Assembly (NCBI RefSeq): GCF_002968335.2
Contig: NZ_CP134398.1
Coordinates: 1,612,001-1,676,000, forward strand
DNA: 64,000 nucleotides
Source: Mycobacterium sp. ITM-2016-00316
Lineage (GTDB): Bacteria > Actinomycetota > Actinomycetes > Mycobacteriales > Mycobacteriaceae
Reading direction: 5' to 3'
In this document: piece after piece, positions 15,994 through 24,620 of the stretch
Position numbering within the stretch: position 1 is the stretch's first letter
Layout of the letters: each line of letters starts with the position of its first letter
Position numbers and translations under genes: made by a program
Notes under the pieces: generated by a model
Told to the model about the DNA's origin: nothing
What the model saw: only the letters and a program-made list of their open reading frames with translations
Databases searched by the model: none

Positions 15994-17082
15994 TCAGCGC
16001 GTCGCTCGGATCTGCGCGGCCGCCGACGTCAAGAGCACACCGATGGAGTCCTCGAGCTCTTCTGGGTCGATGGCGGCATGTGACCCCATTGCCCCGGAGC
16101 GGCGACGCGCCCGGACTCCCTCCAGCAGACTGGCTGCGCGCCATTGCGTGAAAGCCCGGTAGTAGTCGAGCTCATCGACTCGGCACCCGGTGACCTCGCG
16201 GTACACGGAGACCATCTCGTCGCGGTCGGGGAACCCGCCGGCCCTGGTCGGGCTGGGCATCACGATGGCGGGCTCGTCTGCGGGCCGCCAGTCGTCGAGC
16301 AACCAGGCCAGGTCGGCCAGCGGGTCGCCGACAGTGCAGAGCTCCCAGTCCAGAACTGCGGTGATCCGCCCCGCGGAAACCAGCAGATTCGACAGCCGAT
16401 AGTCGCCGTGCATGATCGCCGGGGGACCGGCCTGCGGCATGCGTTCCGCCAGTCCGTCGCGCACCGCCCGCCAGTCACGGTCGTGGCGACTCTCGGTGCA
16501 GACGAGATCCCATGCCGCCGTCACGCGGCGGATCTGCCGCGCGACGTACGGGCTGCGCGAGACCTCGATGCCGAGAATGTCTGGGTCGAGGCGATGCAGT
16601 GTGGCCAGCGTTGCGGCCACCGAGACCCCGAGATCGCGCCGCTGAGCAGGGGTGAGCGCATGAGCGTCCTGCTCGTTCTCCAGCGCGGCGCCCGCAACGC
16701 GCTCCATCACCAGAAAGGGTGACCCTTCCGGGCTCGTGCCCGTGCCGACCAACCGTGGCACCGGGACGCCGGAACCGGACAGTGCTCGCAGGATGCCCGC
16801 CTCGCGGAGAAGATCGTGTGCCGAGCCGGCCGAGGTGCCTGGTGGCGGTTCACGCATCACCCACTCGCCGCCGGCGGCATCGGTGATCACGGTGGTGATG
16901 TTCGACTGGCCGATGCCCACGCGGGTGATCGTCAGGGGAGGCGTGGCGTCGAGGTCGTGGGCCAGCATCCAGTCAAGGACGGCGACCGGCTGCGTCCACA
17001 TCCCCGCGCCGTCGGGCCCGTGGCCACCGCGGGTGGTGTCATGGGCGGGCACAGTCAGGCCGGCTTCCGGATGAGTGTCCAT
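15994..17082 (-). CDS. aminoglycoside phosphotransferase-fold kinase (ACAD10/FadE36-type)
   Basis: A 362-residue kinase-like protein of the APH family as found beside acyl-CoA dehydrogenases. ATP-site elements are EWVMREPP (the Lys-equivalent strand is degenerate) and FLVMERVAG; the catalytic loop is IMHGDYRLSNLL and the metal-binding segment VLDWELCTVGDPLADLAWL. In mycobacteria and in human ACAD10 such domains phosphorylate hydroxylated acyl substrates so that they can be eliminated during beta-oxidation (established for 4-hydroxy acids). A similar role here is inference. ATG 17082 is used; ATG 17100 is possible. Confidence 0.86.
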   Translation of the reverse strand: MDTHPEAGLTVPAHDTTRGGHGPDGAGMWTQPVAVLDWMLAHDLDATPPLTITRVGIGQSNITTVITDAAGGEWVMREPPPGTSAGSAHDLLREAGILRALSGSGVPVPRLVGTGTSPEGSPFLVMERVAGAALENEQDAHALTPAQRRDLGVSVAATLATLHRLDPDILGIEVSRSPYVARQIRRVTAAWDLVCTESRHDRDWRAVRDGLAERMPQAGPPAIMHGDYRLSNLLVSAGRITAVLDWELCTVGDPLADLAWLLDDWRPADEPAIVMPSPTRAGGFPDRDEMVSVYREVTGCRVDELDYYRAFTQWRAASLLEGVRARRRSGAMGSHAAIDPEELEDSIGVLLTSAAAQIRATR

Positions 17083-17084
17083 GA

Positions 17085-17112
17085 CAACTTTATTTATCAT
17101 GAATTAGAATAT
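17085..17112. promoter_or_regulatory. divergent promoter region between APH-like and TetR genes
   Basis: A 25-base AT-rich island with TAGAAT (+ strand, 17105-17110) and TATTCT (- strand) as candidate -10 boxes, and a partly symmetric TTTATCATGAATTA around a CATG centre. It would drive the kinase gene leftward with almost no leader and the TetR gene rightward. Confidence 0.4.
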
Positions 17113-17157
17113 GTCAATGAGATCAAGTCGGGTCGCGCAGGAGCGGTCGCACTCATC

Positions 17158-17745
17158 GTGACTCGCGAGGACTACATGATCGTGGGTCTGGAAGTTCTGG
17201 CCGACCGCGGTCACCTCTGCCTCAAGCTGGCCGAAGTGTGTCGCAGGCTTGGTGTGACCTCGGGATCCTTCTATCACTTCTTCGACAGTTGGGCGGCATA
17301 CCGCAGCCAGCTGATCCAGTACTGGAAAGAGCACGGCACGCTGGCGAAGCTCACCATCATCAGCGCCGAGCCCGATCCTCGTCGGCGTATCGAGGGTCTC
17401 GTCGACGTCGCAGTGCGTCTGGACCACTCCGCTGAGGGAGCCATCCGCGCGTGGAGCAGGGTGGACGACGAGGTCGCCGCGGTTCAGTCGGAAGTTGACT
17501 CGCTGCGTCACCGGGTCGTGCTCGACTCCGCCCGCGAGATGGGTGTCGACGAGCCGCGCGCGAACCGGTTCGCCGCCGCATCGCTGTATCTGCTCGTCGG
17601 GTACGAGCAGGCGGCGTTGGCCCCGGACATCGAAGGCCTTGCGGGCATCCTCCGCGATCTGATCACCTTGCTCGAAAGTGATGGGGCCGAACGGCTTCCA
17701 GGGAGAGCGATCAGCGGTCCGCACCCTCATATCGAGAGAGAATAA
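17158..17745 (+). CDS. TetR-family regulator
   Basis: A TetR-type protein of about 195 residues. The N-terminus, YMIVGLEVLADRGHLCLKLAE followed by LGVTSGSFYHFFDSW, is the helix-turn-helix; the remainder is an all-helical regulatory domain. The start is uncertain: GTG 17158 is preceded by AGGAG at 17139-17143 (long spacing), and an ATG at 17071 would overlap the divergent kinase gene. It is not closely related to the other three TetR proteins in the first 21 kb. Its divergent position suggests that it controls the APH-like gene (inference). Confidence 0.85.
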   Translation: MTREDYMIVGLEVLADRGHLCLKLAEVCRRLGVTSGSFYHFFDSWAAYRSQLIQYWKEHGTLAKLTIISAEPDPRRRIEGLVDVAVRLDHSAEGAIRAWSRVDDEVAAVQSEVDSLRHRVVLDSAREMGVDEPRANRFAAASLYLLVGYEQAALAPDIEGLAGILRDLITLLESDGAERLPGRAISGPHPHIERE

Positions 17746-17829
17746 GCACTGTGACGCCGCCGAAGTGGCTCTGATCAAGGGCTTCATGGGGTCACGCGGC
17801 CGTGTATATGACCCGATGTCTAGTGTTTT

Positions 17830-17851
17830 GAATATCAATTCGATTATATTC
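17830..17851. promoter_or_regulatory. AT-rich inverted repeat before the membrane protein gene
   Basis: GAATAT and ATATTC arms with a 10-base spacer in an otherwise GC-rich intergenic region, about 70 bases before the ATG at 17922. Probably a promoter/operator; the regulator is unknown. Confidence 0.35.
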
Positions 17852-17921
17852 ACGGTTGTGGGCGATGGCCACGCGCGGACGGATCTCTGCTGCGCAACTC
17901 GAATTACCGTGCGGAGGAAAT

Positions 17922-18668
17922 ATGGCAACCACGATCGGTCCGGAGTTGAGGGCCCAGGGGCAGCTGAGCACGAGTGGCGACTACCGGATGCTGCGGGTTG
18001 CGCTCTGGTCGGTATGCGTCTACGTCGGACTGGGGCTGTTGGGATTTGCGGTCTTCGCCGGGTTCTGGCCACCGCCGAGCCAAGACCTTGATGCCGCAGC
18101 CATCGCGGCATACTTCCGGGAGCATGAGGCCGCCATTCGAATCGGTATGGTGCTGATGGTCGTTGGTGCGCCGTGTTACTACACGTGGAGCATCGCGCTG
18201 TCGAAGATCATCGGGCGTATGGAAGGTCCGATGGGTCCGTTGTCCATGACCGAACTGATAGGCGGGCTGATGACGGGTGTCGTCACCGCCGTTCCCGCAG
18301 TCGTCTGGCAGACGGCGGCATTTCGTTCGGAATCCCGCTCGGCAGAGACCATTCAGACGCTGTACGACTTCGGCTGGCTGTTCTTCGATCTGACGTTCAT
18401 GTTCTCGTTCCTGCAGAGCGCCGCTCTGGGAATCGCGATCCTGATGGATCGCCGCCGCGAGCCCCTGTTCCCTCGATGGGTCGGCTATGTCTGCTTTCTC
18501 ACCGCCGCGGTCTACGTTCCGCTCACTCTTGTGCCGTTCGCGCGCACCGGGCCGTTCGCCTGGCACGGACTCTTGAACTTCTGGGCCGTGTTCGTGATGT
18601 TCTTCGTCCTGATCGCCGTGCTGACGCCGTACGCGTTCCGGGCCCTCCGGCGCCTCGAAGCCGAGTGA
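17922..18668 (+). CDS. six-helix membrane protein of unknown function
   Basis: A 248-residue integral membrane protein. I do not recognise a named family. Hydrophobic segments lie near residues 25-48, 75-97, 110-140, 155-180, 190-212 and 215-240, so about six transmembrane helices. Notable features are a conserved-looking GDYRMLRVALWSV start and a periplasm-facing stretch with VPAVVWQTAAFRSESRSAET. The ATG at 17922 has an excellent GGAGGAAAT site. A small secreted protein gene follows within 5 bases. The setting among catabolic genes may mean substrate uptake or envelope adaptation, but this is guesswork. Confidence 0.75.
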   Translation: MATTIGPELRAQGQLSTSGDYRMLRVALWSVCVYVGLGLLGFAVFAGFWPPPSQDLDAAAIAAYFREHEAAIRIGMVLMVVGAPCYYTWSIALSKIIGRMEGPMGPLSMTELIGGLMTGVVTAVPAVVWQTAAFRSESRSAETIQTLYDFGWLFFDLTFMFSFLQSAALGIAILMDRRREPLFPRWVGYVCFLTAAVYVPLTLVPFARTGPFAWHGLLNFWAVFVMFFVLIAVLTPYAFRALRRLEAE

Positions 18669-18672
18669 GCAG

Positions 18673-18927
18673 ATGCTGTCGAGGAGCTGCGTGAGCGCGG
18701 TCGTTGTCGCGGTAGGTGTCGCCGTGGCGGTCGTCGGGGCAGCTCCGGTCCATGCTGATCCGCTGGATGAGCCTTGTGCGTTGGCGGTGTCGCTGCTCTG
18801 CAGATTCATGCCGATCGCTCCTGAGCTCGAAGGCGATGTGGACTACACCCAACAGCAGACCGGGGCAGGGATTCTGGCACCGGAGTCGGCGCAGCCCGTC
18901 GATCCCTGTGCCGGCGGCTGTATCTGA
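18673..18927 (+). CDS. small secreted protein, unknown function
   Basis: An 84-residue exported protein. The signal peptide covers residues 1-28 (VVVAVGVAVAVVGAAPVHA), and the mature part has four cysteines (CALAVSLLC and CAGGC), suggesting disulfides. It starts 5 bases after the membrane protein stop, so the two are co-transcribed. The form resembles short mycobacterial exported proteins with a DPLDEPCALAVSLLC opening. No function is known to me. Confidence 0.72.
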   Translation: MLSRSCVSAVVVAVGVAVAVVGAAPVHADPLDEPCALAVSLLCRFMPIAPELEGDVDYTQQQTGAGILAPESAQPVDPCAGGCI

Positions 18928-18975
18928 TGAGCGCCACCCGTACCTTGCCTGATGGGGCGGTGAGTGGCGATGAAC

Positions 18976-20229
18976 TCAGCCGGTGACGTCCCGGCCGATC
19001 AGTTGCCGCGCGACGATCCACTGCTGGAGTTCATTGGCGCCTTCGAAGATCTCGAGAATTTTGGCGTCGCGATACATCTCTTCCAGCCGGACCGATTCTC
19101 CGGTTTCGCCCACCTGGCGGGCGAAACCGAGAGCGCCGTGGATCTGTATCGCGTCGCGGATCAGGTCGTTGGCCAAGCGGGTGCCGTAGGCCTTGGCCAT
19201 TGCGGCTTCGGGTTCGGCATTGCGGTCGCCGCGGTCGAGCAGGGTGGCCGCCTTCTGGTAAAGAGTGCGGGCGCATTCGATTTCGGTGGCGCGCTGGGCC
19301 ATCGTGAACTGCCAATGTTGCATCGCACCTAGTGGTCCGCCGAAGACGTGGCGGGTGCGCAGGCGTGCGACGGCGAGATCCAGGGCGGCCTGGGCGACAC
19401 CGACACCCGCGGCGCCGATGCCGACGCGGCCGCGCACGAGCGCCGATAGCGCAACGCTGAGGCCGTTTCCTGCGTGGCCGAGCAGGTTGGCATGCGGGAC
19501 AAGAACGTCGGTGAAAATGATGTCAGCGGTGATCTGTCCGCGGTGCCCCATCTTCAGGTCCGGCACGCCGATCCGTACGCCCGGTGACGACAGGTCGATC
19601 AGCAGCATCGTCGCTCGGTCGCTACCGGCGCCGGCACGCACCAGCACCGACACCCAGCCCGCCACGATGCTGTTCGTGATCCACCGCTTGCGGCCGTTGA
19701 CCACATAGCCCGCCGGGGTGTCCTCGGCCACGGTGTGCATGCGCTCGGCGGTGAGGTCTGAACTGGTCTCCGGCTCGGTGGTGGCGAAGGAGAACGCGGT
19801 CTGTCCGCTGATCAGCTCGGGGATCAGCTGTCTGCGCAGTTCCTCCGAAGCGTAAGTGAGTGTCTGTGGTACCAGGATGCATTGGCCGTCGTAGACGCCG
19901 GCCATGGAGGACGAGTGATACGCGATCTCCTCGGTGACGGTGCAGGTGCCGAGCATCGGGTGCTGCAATCCGCGCCCGTACTCGGACCCGAACGGAACAG
20001 CGAACATCCCCTCGTCGGCGAGGCCGCGGAACGCGGACCAGGGGAAGCTGTCGGCAGATTCCTCACGTTGCCCGATCTCGCGGGCGAACGGCGCCAGCCG
20101 CTTCTCGACGGCGGACCGCGCCTCCATGCGTAGCTCGATGATCTCGTCCGGCAGCCACACATCATGGGTCATGTGGTCTTGAGTTCGCGGCACCGGGGGA
20201 TTGGCGGGCGGCGCATCCGTGGTCGACAT
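18976..20229 (-). CDS. acyl-CoA dehydrogenase
   Basis: A 417-residue acyl-CoA dehydrogenase starting at ATG 20229, with AAGGAG 5 bases upstream. It carries FSFATTEPETSSDLTAE (FAD loop, with EPETSSD in place of the more usual EPGAGSD), GRKRWITNS, RHVFGGPLGAMQHWQF and IFEGANELQQWIV with the catalytic-position Glu in FEGA. It sits directly after its divergent-looking regulator's gene on the same strand, with a palindromic operator in the 48-base gap. Substrate unknown. The altered FAD-loop sequence marks it as a distinct subgroup from the two FadE proteins at 5.5 and 8.6 kb. Confidence 0.92.
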   Translation of the reverse strand: MSTTDAPPANPPVPRTQDHMTHDVWLPDEIIELRMEARSAVEKRLAPFAREIGQREESADSFPWSAFRGLADEGMFAVPFGSEYGRGLQHPMLGTCTVTEEIAYHSSSMAGVYDGQCILVPQTLTYASEELRRQLIPELISGQTAFSFATTEPETSSDLTAERMHTVAEDTPAGYVVNGRKRWITNSIVAGWVSVLVRAGAGSDRATMLLIDLSSPGVRIGVPDLKMGHRGQITADIIFTDVLVPHANLLGHAGNGLSVALSALVRGRVGIGAAGVGVAQAALDLAVARLRTRHVFGGPLGAMQHWQFTMAQRATEIECARTLYQKAATLLDRGDRNAEPEAAMAKAYGTRLANDLIRDAIQIHGALGFARQVGETGESVRLEEMYRDAKILEIFEGANELQQWIVARQLIGRDVTG

Positions 20230-20258
20230 CTGCACTCCTTCTGTGTCGAGTCCACAGT

Positions 20259-20278
20259 AACAGTCGAGTGTGACTGTT
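20259..20278. promoter_or_regulatory. TetR operator before the acyl-CoA dehydrogenase gene
   Basis: AACAGTC and GACTGTT arms flank a 6-base spacer, a perfect 7-bp inverted repeat 30 bases before the acyl-CoA dehydrogenase ATG. A related palindrome precedes the adjacent TetR gene (20952-20965); both read CAGTC-AGTG-TGACT with one inserted base here. This suggests one repressor binding both. Confidence 0.6.
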
Positions 20279-20919
20279 TATAGTTCGTTTTGGTCTTCGA
20301 GGAGGAAGTGGTGGGCGATCGACTTCCAGAGCCCGAGATGCGGATCTTTCTCGGGATCGCGTTCCATGAAGGTGTAGGTGAGGGCGACACCGCGCATGCT
20401 GCTGAACAGCAGGTCGCGCACGGTGTCGAACTGTGGGTGACTGCTGTGCACCGGCCCGAACATCGTGGCGATGACGCTCTGGATCGCACGTCCGAGCCGG
20501 CGCTCGGCAGTGGCAACCTCGTCGCGCAGCGCCATGTCGGTGCGTGCGGCCGACCACAGTTCCATTGCGGCCCAGAAGTAGGGCTGACGAAAGGTGTTCC
20601 ACAATTGGTGAATTGCGGTGTCGATCCGTTCCGATCCGCCGGGGTCGGGGTCGTCGGTGCGTTCGAACCAGCTCTCCATCTCGGCTATCCGCTCGCCGGC
20701 AAGGTGATGCGCAGCGGCGACCAGCACGGCGTCGCGGGAGGGAAAATGGTGCAGTAGTCTGCCGCGGGTAACCCCGGCGCGTTCCTGAATGGCCACGGTG
20801 GTTGTGCTGCTGTAGCCGAGTTCCACCAAGACATCGACGGCGGCGTCAAGGATGAGCGCTCGGCTGCTGGCACGCCGGCTCGCTTGCGACTTGCGGGTGG
20901 GCGGGTCGACAGTCGTCAT
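20278..20919 (-). CDS. TetR-family regulator
   Basis: A 213-residue TetR repressor. The helix-turn-helix is in ALILDAAVDVLVELGYSSTT to RLLHHFPSRDAVLVAAAHHL (about residues 20-70). The C-terminal domain is unrelated to the 7909/15325 pair. It sits just upstream of the acyl-CoA dehydrogenase gene, and similar palindromes precede both genes, so autoregulation plus control of the dehydrogenase is likely (inference from sites). Confidence 0.9.
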   Translation of the reverse strand: MTTVDPPTRKSQASRRASSRALILDAAVDVLVELGYSSTTTVAIQERAGVTRGRLLHHFPSRDAVLVAAAHHLAGERIAEMESWFERTDDPDPGGSERIDTAIHQLWNTFRQPYFWAAMELWSAARTDMALRDEVATAERRLGRAIQSVIATMFGPVHSSHPQFDTVRDLLFSSMRGVALTYTFMERDPEKDPHLGLWKSIAHHFLLEDQNEL

Positions 20920-20951
20920 CTCGGCATGGTAGCCGAGTTTCCGAAGAGTGC

Positions 20952-20965
20952 AGTCAGTGCTGACT
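20952..20965. promoter_or_regulatory. palindromic operator before the TetR gene
   Basis: AGTCAG-TG-CTGACT, a 6-bp perfect inverted repeat 33 bases upstream of the TetR ATG (minus strand). It matches the palindrome at 20259-20278 apart from one base of spacing. The rest of the 208-base gap to 21127 shows no gene. Confidence 0.5.
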
Positions 20966-21127
20966 TTTACTGGCTCGGGCGTTCCTCAGCTCGGCGTGCG
21001 TTCCTGGATGGGTTTGTTGAGCTCGCTGCGCACCTGCCGGGTGAGGTCGTCGGGTTCGGATGCGGAAGGCTGCCGATAGTTGCGCGTAGCGCCCTTTGTG
21101 GTCCGCGGGCGTCAGATGCACTCCTGC

Positions 21128-22138
21128 TCAGTCGTCGGCGATGCCGGAACCGGCGAGTGCGAGCACGGCGTCCTCGGGACGCCACACCGATTGGACGCCG
21201 GTCTTGAACCGCTCGAGGGTGTCGATGATCGTTTGCCCTTCCGGGGTGTGGCCCCAGATGCTGATGCCGTGATGGGTGGTTGGTTCCCAGGTCGATTCGT
21301 CGACGACGATCGGGTTCCAGCCGACTTCCCACTCGAAGCCCGACGGGCTGACGGCGTAGAACGACAGTTCCTTGTCGTTGGTGTGCTGGCCGACCGACAG
21401 GGCCATGTCGAAACCGAGTTGCTTGACCCGTTGATAGGCGAGGGTCATGTCGTCGAGTTCGGCGACCTGGACGTTGCAGTGCTGGATGCGGGTCCGGATC
21501 GGGTTGAGCGGCAGCCGGTTCACCGATGCGATGGCGACGGTGTGATGGCGTTCGTTGACTCGTAGGAAGCGGATCTTGAACTTCAGTCCGTTGATCGTCT
21601 CGTCGATGTAATCACTGAGCCGGGCGTCGAACACCGTGCTGTAGTAGCCACGCATCTGGTGCGGCTTGCTGGTCGCGATCGCCACGTGTCCCATACCGTC
21701 GACGCCGGTGACGAATCCACCGTGATTCACCATATGCATTGGTACAGTGGATATTCGAGCGTTGACGAACATCTCCTGAATCAAACCGTTGGGCCCGGGA
21801 AACCGGACAAACCGCTCGACGCCACGCAGCGCGGCCTCCTCTGCGGCCCCCTCGGTCACCGGCACGCCGTGACTGCGGATACGCGCCTCGATGGTGTCGA
21901 ACGTGGCGTGATCATCGATCTGCCAGCCCAATGCCGTGGTGTCTTCGGCTGAACCCCGCTGCAGCAGAAAGCGGCATTCGTTGTCATCGAGCCGGAACCG
22001 CATCACGTCCGGGAGTGTCTCATCGACGTGCATGCCGATGGCATCGCGGCCGAATCGTCGCCAGTCGTCGAACTTCTCAGTCTCGATCACGAGATACCCG
22101 AGATGGACCTTGCCGAAGACGTCTGTGGTCGTGGTCAC
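21128..22138 (-). CDS. class I extradiol dioxygenase (2,3-dihydroxyphenyl type)
   Basis: A 336-residue vicinal-oxygen-chelate dioxygenase that cleaves a catechol ring next to the hydroxyls using Fe(II). Predicted metal ligands are His151 (GMGHVAIA), His220 (RIQHCNV) and Glu271 in YAVSPSGFEWEVG, which fits the extradiol signature. It is about 35 residues longer than usual at the C-terminus (after GHTPEG). The GTG start at 22138 overlaps the hydrolase stop. With hydroxylase and hydrolase upstream in the same operon it should act on 2,3-dihydroxyphenylpropionate or a close analogue. E. coli MhpB is a different (class III) fold, so this is an hpp-like functional equivalent. Confidence 0.9.
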   Translation of the reverse strand: MTTTTDVFGKVHLGYLVIETEKFDDWRRFGRDAIGMHVDETLPDVMRFRLDDNECRFLLQRGSAEDTTALGWQIDDHATFDTIEARIRSHGVPVTEGAAEEAALRGVERFVRFPGPNGLIQEMFVNARISTVPMHMVNHGGFVTGVDGMGHVAIATSKPHQMRGYYSTVFDARLSDYIDETINGLKFKIRFLRVNERHHTVAIASVNRLPLNPIRTRIQHCNVQVAELDDMTLAYQRVKQLGFDMALSVGQHTNDKELSFYAVSPSGFEWEVGWNPIVVDESTWEPTTHHGISIWGHTPEGQTIIDTLERFKTGVQSVWRPEDAVLALAGSGIADD

Positions 22139-23001
22139 GAGAACGCCAATTGTGATTCGGTGCCGAGGAATTCGGTGACGAGCTGGTTGAACAACTCGGC
22201 GCGTTCCCACTGCATCCAGTGCCCGGTGTGTGAAGTCATCACGAGCTCCGCGTTCGGCATGAGGTTGAGCAGGAGCGGCCCGCCGGAAGGGCGGTTGACC
22301 TTGTCGTCGCGGCCCCACAGCACCAGGGTCGGATTGTTCAGGTGGCTGAGCCGTGTGTCGCGGGTCAGATCCATCCGCCAGAGTGTCCGCAGCCCCTTCG
22401 GCCGTTGCAGGGGAGGATGGGCCACTACTTCCGGATCGATCGAGGCCGCATAGCGCAGGTCGATCAGCTCGTCAGGGACCGCCGCACTGTCATAGACCAG
22501 ATAGGTGCGGATGAACGCTGCCAGCTTTTCCCGGCTGGGACCCTCACCGCCGTAATAGGACAGCAGGCTCTTCAACCCTTCGGTGGGCAGACCTCGCGTA
22601 GTGCCGATGCCTCCCGGCCCCATGAGGACGAGTTTGCCGACGCGGTGCGGGGTGTCGAGGGCCAGTCGAAGGGCCGCTGCGCCCCCGTACGAGTTGCCGA
22701 TCACATGCGCGGTCGCAATGCCCATTTCGTCGAGCAGGCCCCGGATCATGTCGGCCAGGTATCCGAAGGGATCGCGGTGGTCGACGTGTTTGGCCGAACG
22801 GCCGTAGCCGGGCATATCCGGGACGATCACGCGGTGCGAGCCTGCGAGGGCATCAATGTTGCGCGAGTAGTTCGACACTCCGGATGCGCCGGGACCGCCA
22901 CCATGCAGCATGACCACGGGCGGGCCGTCTCCGCCTGTATCGGCGACGAATATGTCTGCGCCGTTGACGCGGACGGTGTGCTCAGATTCGACTCTGGTCA
23001 T
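22135..23001 (-). CDS. mhpC: alpha/beta hydrolase, meta-cleavage product hydrolase (MhpC-like)
   Basis: A 288-residue alpha/beta hydrolase of the C-C bond hydrolase group that splits the ring-cleavage product into a dienoate and an acid. The oxyanion-region MLHGGGPGASGVSNY is typical of MhpC/BphD/HsaD. The nucleophile Ser is in GNSYGGAAAL, the acid in LWGRDDKVNRP and the His in HTGHWMQWE. It overlaps by 4 bases with both neighbours (hydroxylase upstream, dioxygenase downstream), a tightly coupled operon. The likely products are 2-hydroxypenta-2,4-dienoate, used by the hydratase at 25310, plus succinate or fumarate (inference). Confidence 0.92.
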   Translation of the reverse strand: MTRVESEHTVRVNGADIFVADTGGDGPPVVMLHGGGPGASGVSNYSRNIDALAGSHRVIVPDMPGYGRSAKHVDHRDPFGYLADMIRGLLDEMGIATAHVIGNSYGGAAALRLALDTPHRVGKLVLMGPGGIGTTRGLPTEGLKSLLSYYGGEGPSREKLAAFIRTYLVYDSAAVPDELIDLRYAASIDPEVVAHPPLQRPKGLRTLWRMDLTRDTRLSHLNNPTLVLWGRDDKVNRPSGGPLLLNLMPNAELVMTSHTGHWMQWERAELFNQLVTEFLGTESQLAFS

Positions 23002-24572
23002 GCGTGGTCCTTAACTCGGTGGATGGTCGGGACGGTGAATCCGGCTGGCGGTGGGGGAAGTGGGTGCTCGCCGCCGGCGGCAAAGATGAATCCGTCGGGC
23101 CGCACGGCAACGGTGGATGCCTTCTTCTTCTCGAGCCAGCGGGTCAGAGTGCCGTCACGATCGACGACGCATTCGGCGGCCGGAGCGCTGCCGCGTGGGG
23201 CGATTCTCACTGCGGGCACGCCGGCAGATCGCCATGCGGGGGAAGGAGCCGCCGGCGCGGTATGCAGGATTGTCCACCGGCCGCCCATGACGTCATCGAG
23301 GCGAACCCGATCGCCCTTCTCGTCGGTGACCCAGGGTTGCGGAATGAGCCAGCCAACGGCGTCGTTACCGTTGCGCGCCAACAGCCCTTCGCGATAACGC
23401 GCGTCAGGTAGCCAGCGGTGGTCGCGCAGCCAGTCGTTGAAGTAGGGCACCTTGCCTGCGGTGCGGAAGAAGTGGTTGCGCACCGCGGCCCGCAGTGGAT
23501 TTCGCTCGACGATGAGCTTGCCCGTCTTGACTGCCCGACCGGTGACTTCCTTGATATGGGGCAGTCGCTCGGCTTGATAGGTGTCGAGCACTGTTTCGGG
23601 CAGCGAGCCGGATAGAACAGCGTCGAGTTTCCAGCAGAGATTGGCCACGTCGCGGACGCCGGCGCACATACCCTGGCCGATCCACGGTGGCATCGCATGG
23701 GCTGCGTCGCCGGCGAGGAAAACCCGGCCCACCCGCCACCGTTCGGCGAACCGGACGTGGTGGCTGTAACAGGCGAATCCGATGATCTCGACATTCGCCT
23801 CGGTGATTCCCTGAGCGGACAGGACATCCCAAATGGCGTCGTCACTGAGCAGGTTCTTTTCGTCTTCCTCGGCGCGAACCGGGAATTCCCAGCGGTGGTG
23901 CCCCAGCGGAGTGGGGCAGTCGACGGTGGGCCGGGCAGGGTTGCAGTGGAATCGGAGCCGGTCATGGCCGGGCCACTCGTGGAGCACCTTTGTGTCGATC
24001 ACGATCCAGCGCTCCGAGAAGGTACGGCCGCCGAAACCGACCCCCAGTTGTCCGCGAATCGAACTCGAACCCCCGTCGGCGGCGATCACATAGGAGGCGC
24101 GGACGCGCTTGAACTGATCTGTGGTCAGGTCGGCGAGCATCAACTCGACGCCATCCGGGTGCTGGATGAGGCGCAGGCATTCGTGTTCCAGCAGGATCGC
24201 GACGTTGGGGAAACGGTCGACCCCTTCGCGCAGGACTTTGTCCACCGCAGGCTGATAGATGAACTGCTGCGGCGGGTGCCCGTTGCCCCGGTCGATGGGT
24301 AGCAGCTTCACGAACTCCTCGCCCTTCGCGTCGACGAAGCTCGCACCCGCACCGGGTTGCATGTCGGCGTTGAGCCGGTCTGCCAGCCCCACCTGCTGCC
24401 AGATCCGCACCACCTCCTCATCGGTGGAGATGGCGCGTGCGCGGAAGTAGATGTCGGGGTCGCGCTCCACCACCACGACATTGAGGCCCATGTGGCCCAA
24501 CAAGTTGGCCGCGGTGGCACCCACCGGTCCGTAACCGACGATCGCCACGTCATAGGTCGACGAATCATTCAT
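22998..24572 (-). CDS. mhpA: FAD-dependent 3-(3-hydroxyphenyl)propionate hydroxylase-like (MhpA)
   Basis: A 524-residue class A flavin monooxygenase. Residues 8-40 form the FAD fold (DVAIVGYGPVGATAANLLG), the mid-protein AADGGSSSIR is the conserved second FAD motif, and GDAAHAMPPWIGQGMCAG is the third. It is close to MhpA, which ortho-hydroxylates 3-(3-hydroxyphenyl)propionate or hydroxycinnamate with NAD(P)H and O2. It is first in the minus-strand operon, reading away from the operator at 24621-24656. The exact aromatic substrate is not shown by sequence. Confidence 0.92.
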   Translation of the reverse strand: MNDSSTYDVAIVGYGPVGATAANLLGHMGLNVVVVERDPDIYFRARAISTDEEVVRIWQQVGLADRLNADMQPGAGASFVDAKGEEFVKLLPIDRGNGHPPQQFIYQPAVDKVLREGVDRFPNVAILLEHECLRLIQHPDGVELMLADLTTDQFKRVRASYVIAADGGSSSIRGQLGVGFGGRTFSERWIVIDTKVLHEWPGHDRLRFHCNPARPTVDCPTPLGHHRWEFPVRAEEDEKNLLSDDAIWDVLSAQGITEANVEIIGFACYSHHVRFAERWRVGRVFLAGDAAHAMPPWIGQGMCAGVRDVANLCWKLDAVLSGSLPETVLDTYQAERLPHIKEVTGRAVKTGKLIVERNPLRAAVRNHFFRTAGKVPYFNDWLRDHRWLPDARYREGLLARNGNDAVGWLIPQPWVTDEKGDRVRLDDVMGGRWTILHTAPAAPSPAWRSAGVPAVRIAPRGSAPAAECVVDRDGTLTRWLEKKKASTVAVRPDGFIFAAGGEHPLPPPPAGFTVPTIHRVKDHA

Positions 24573-24620
24573 GGCTGTTCTCAGCTGTCTGCCGTGTCCG
24601 CGTTCACCGGGGACTTGTCC

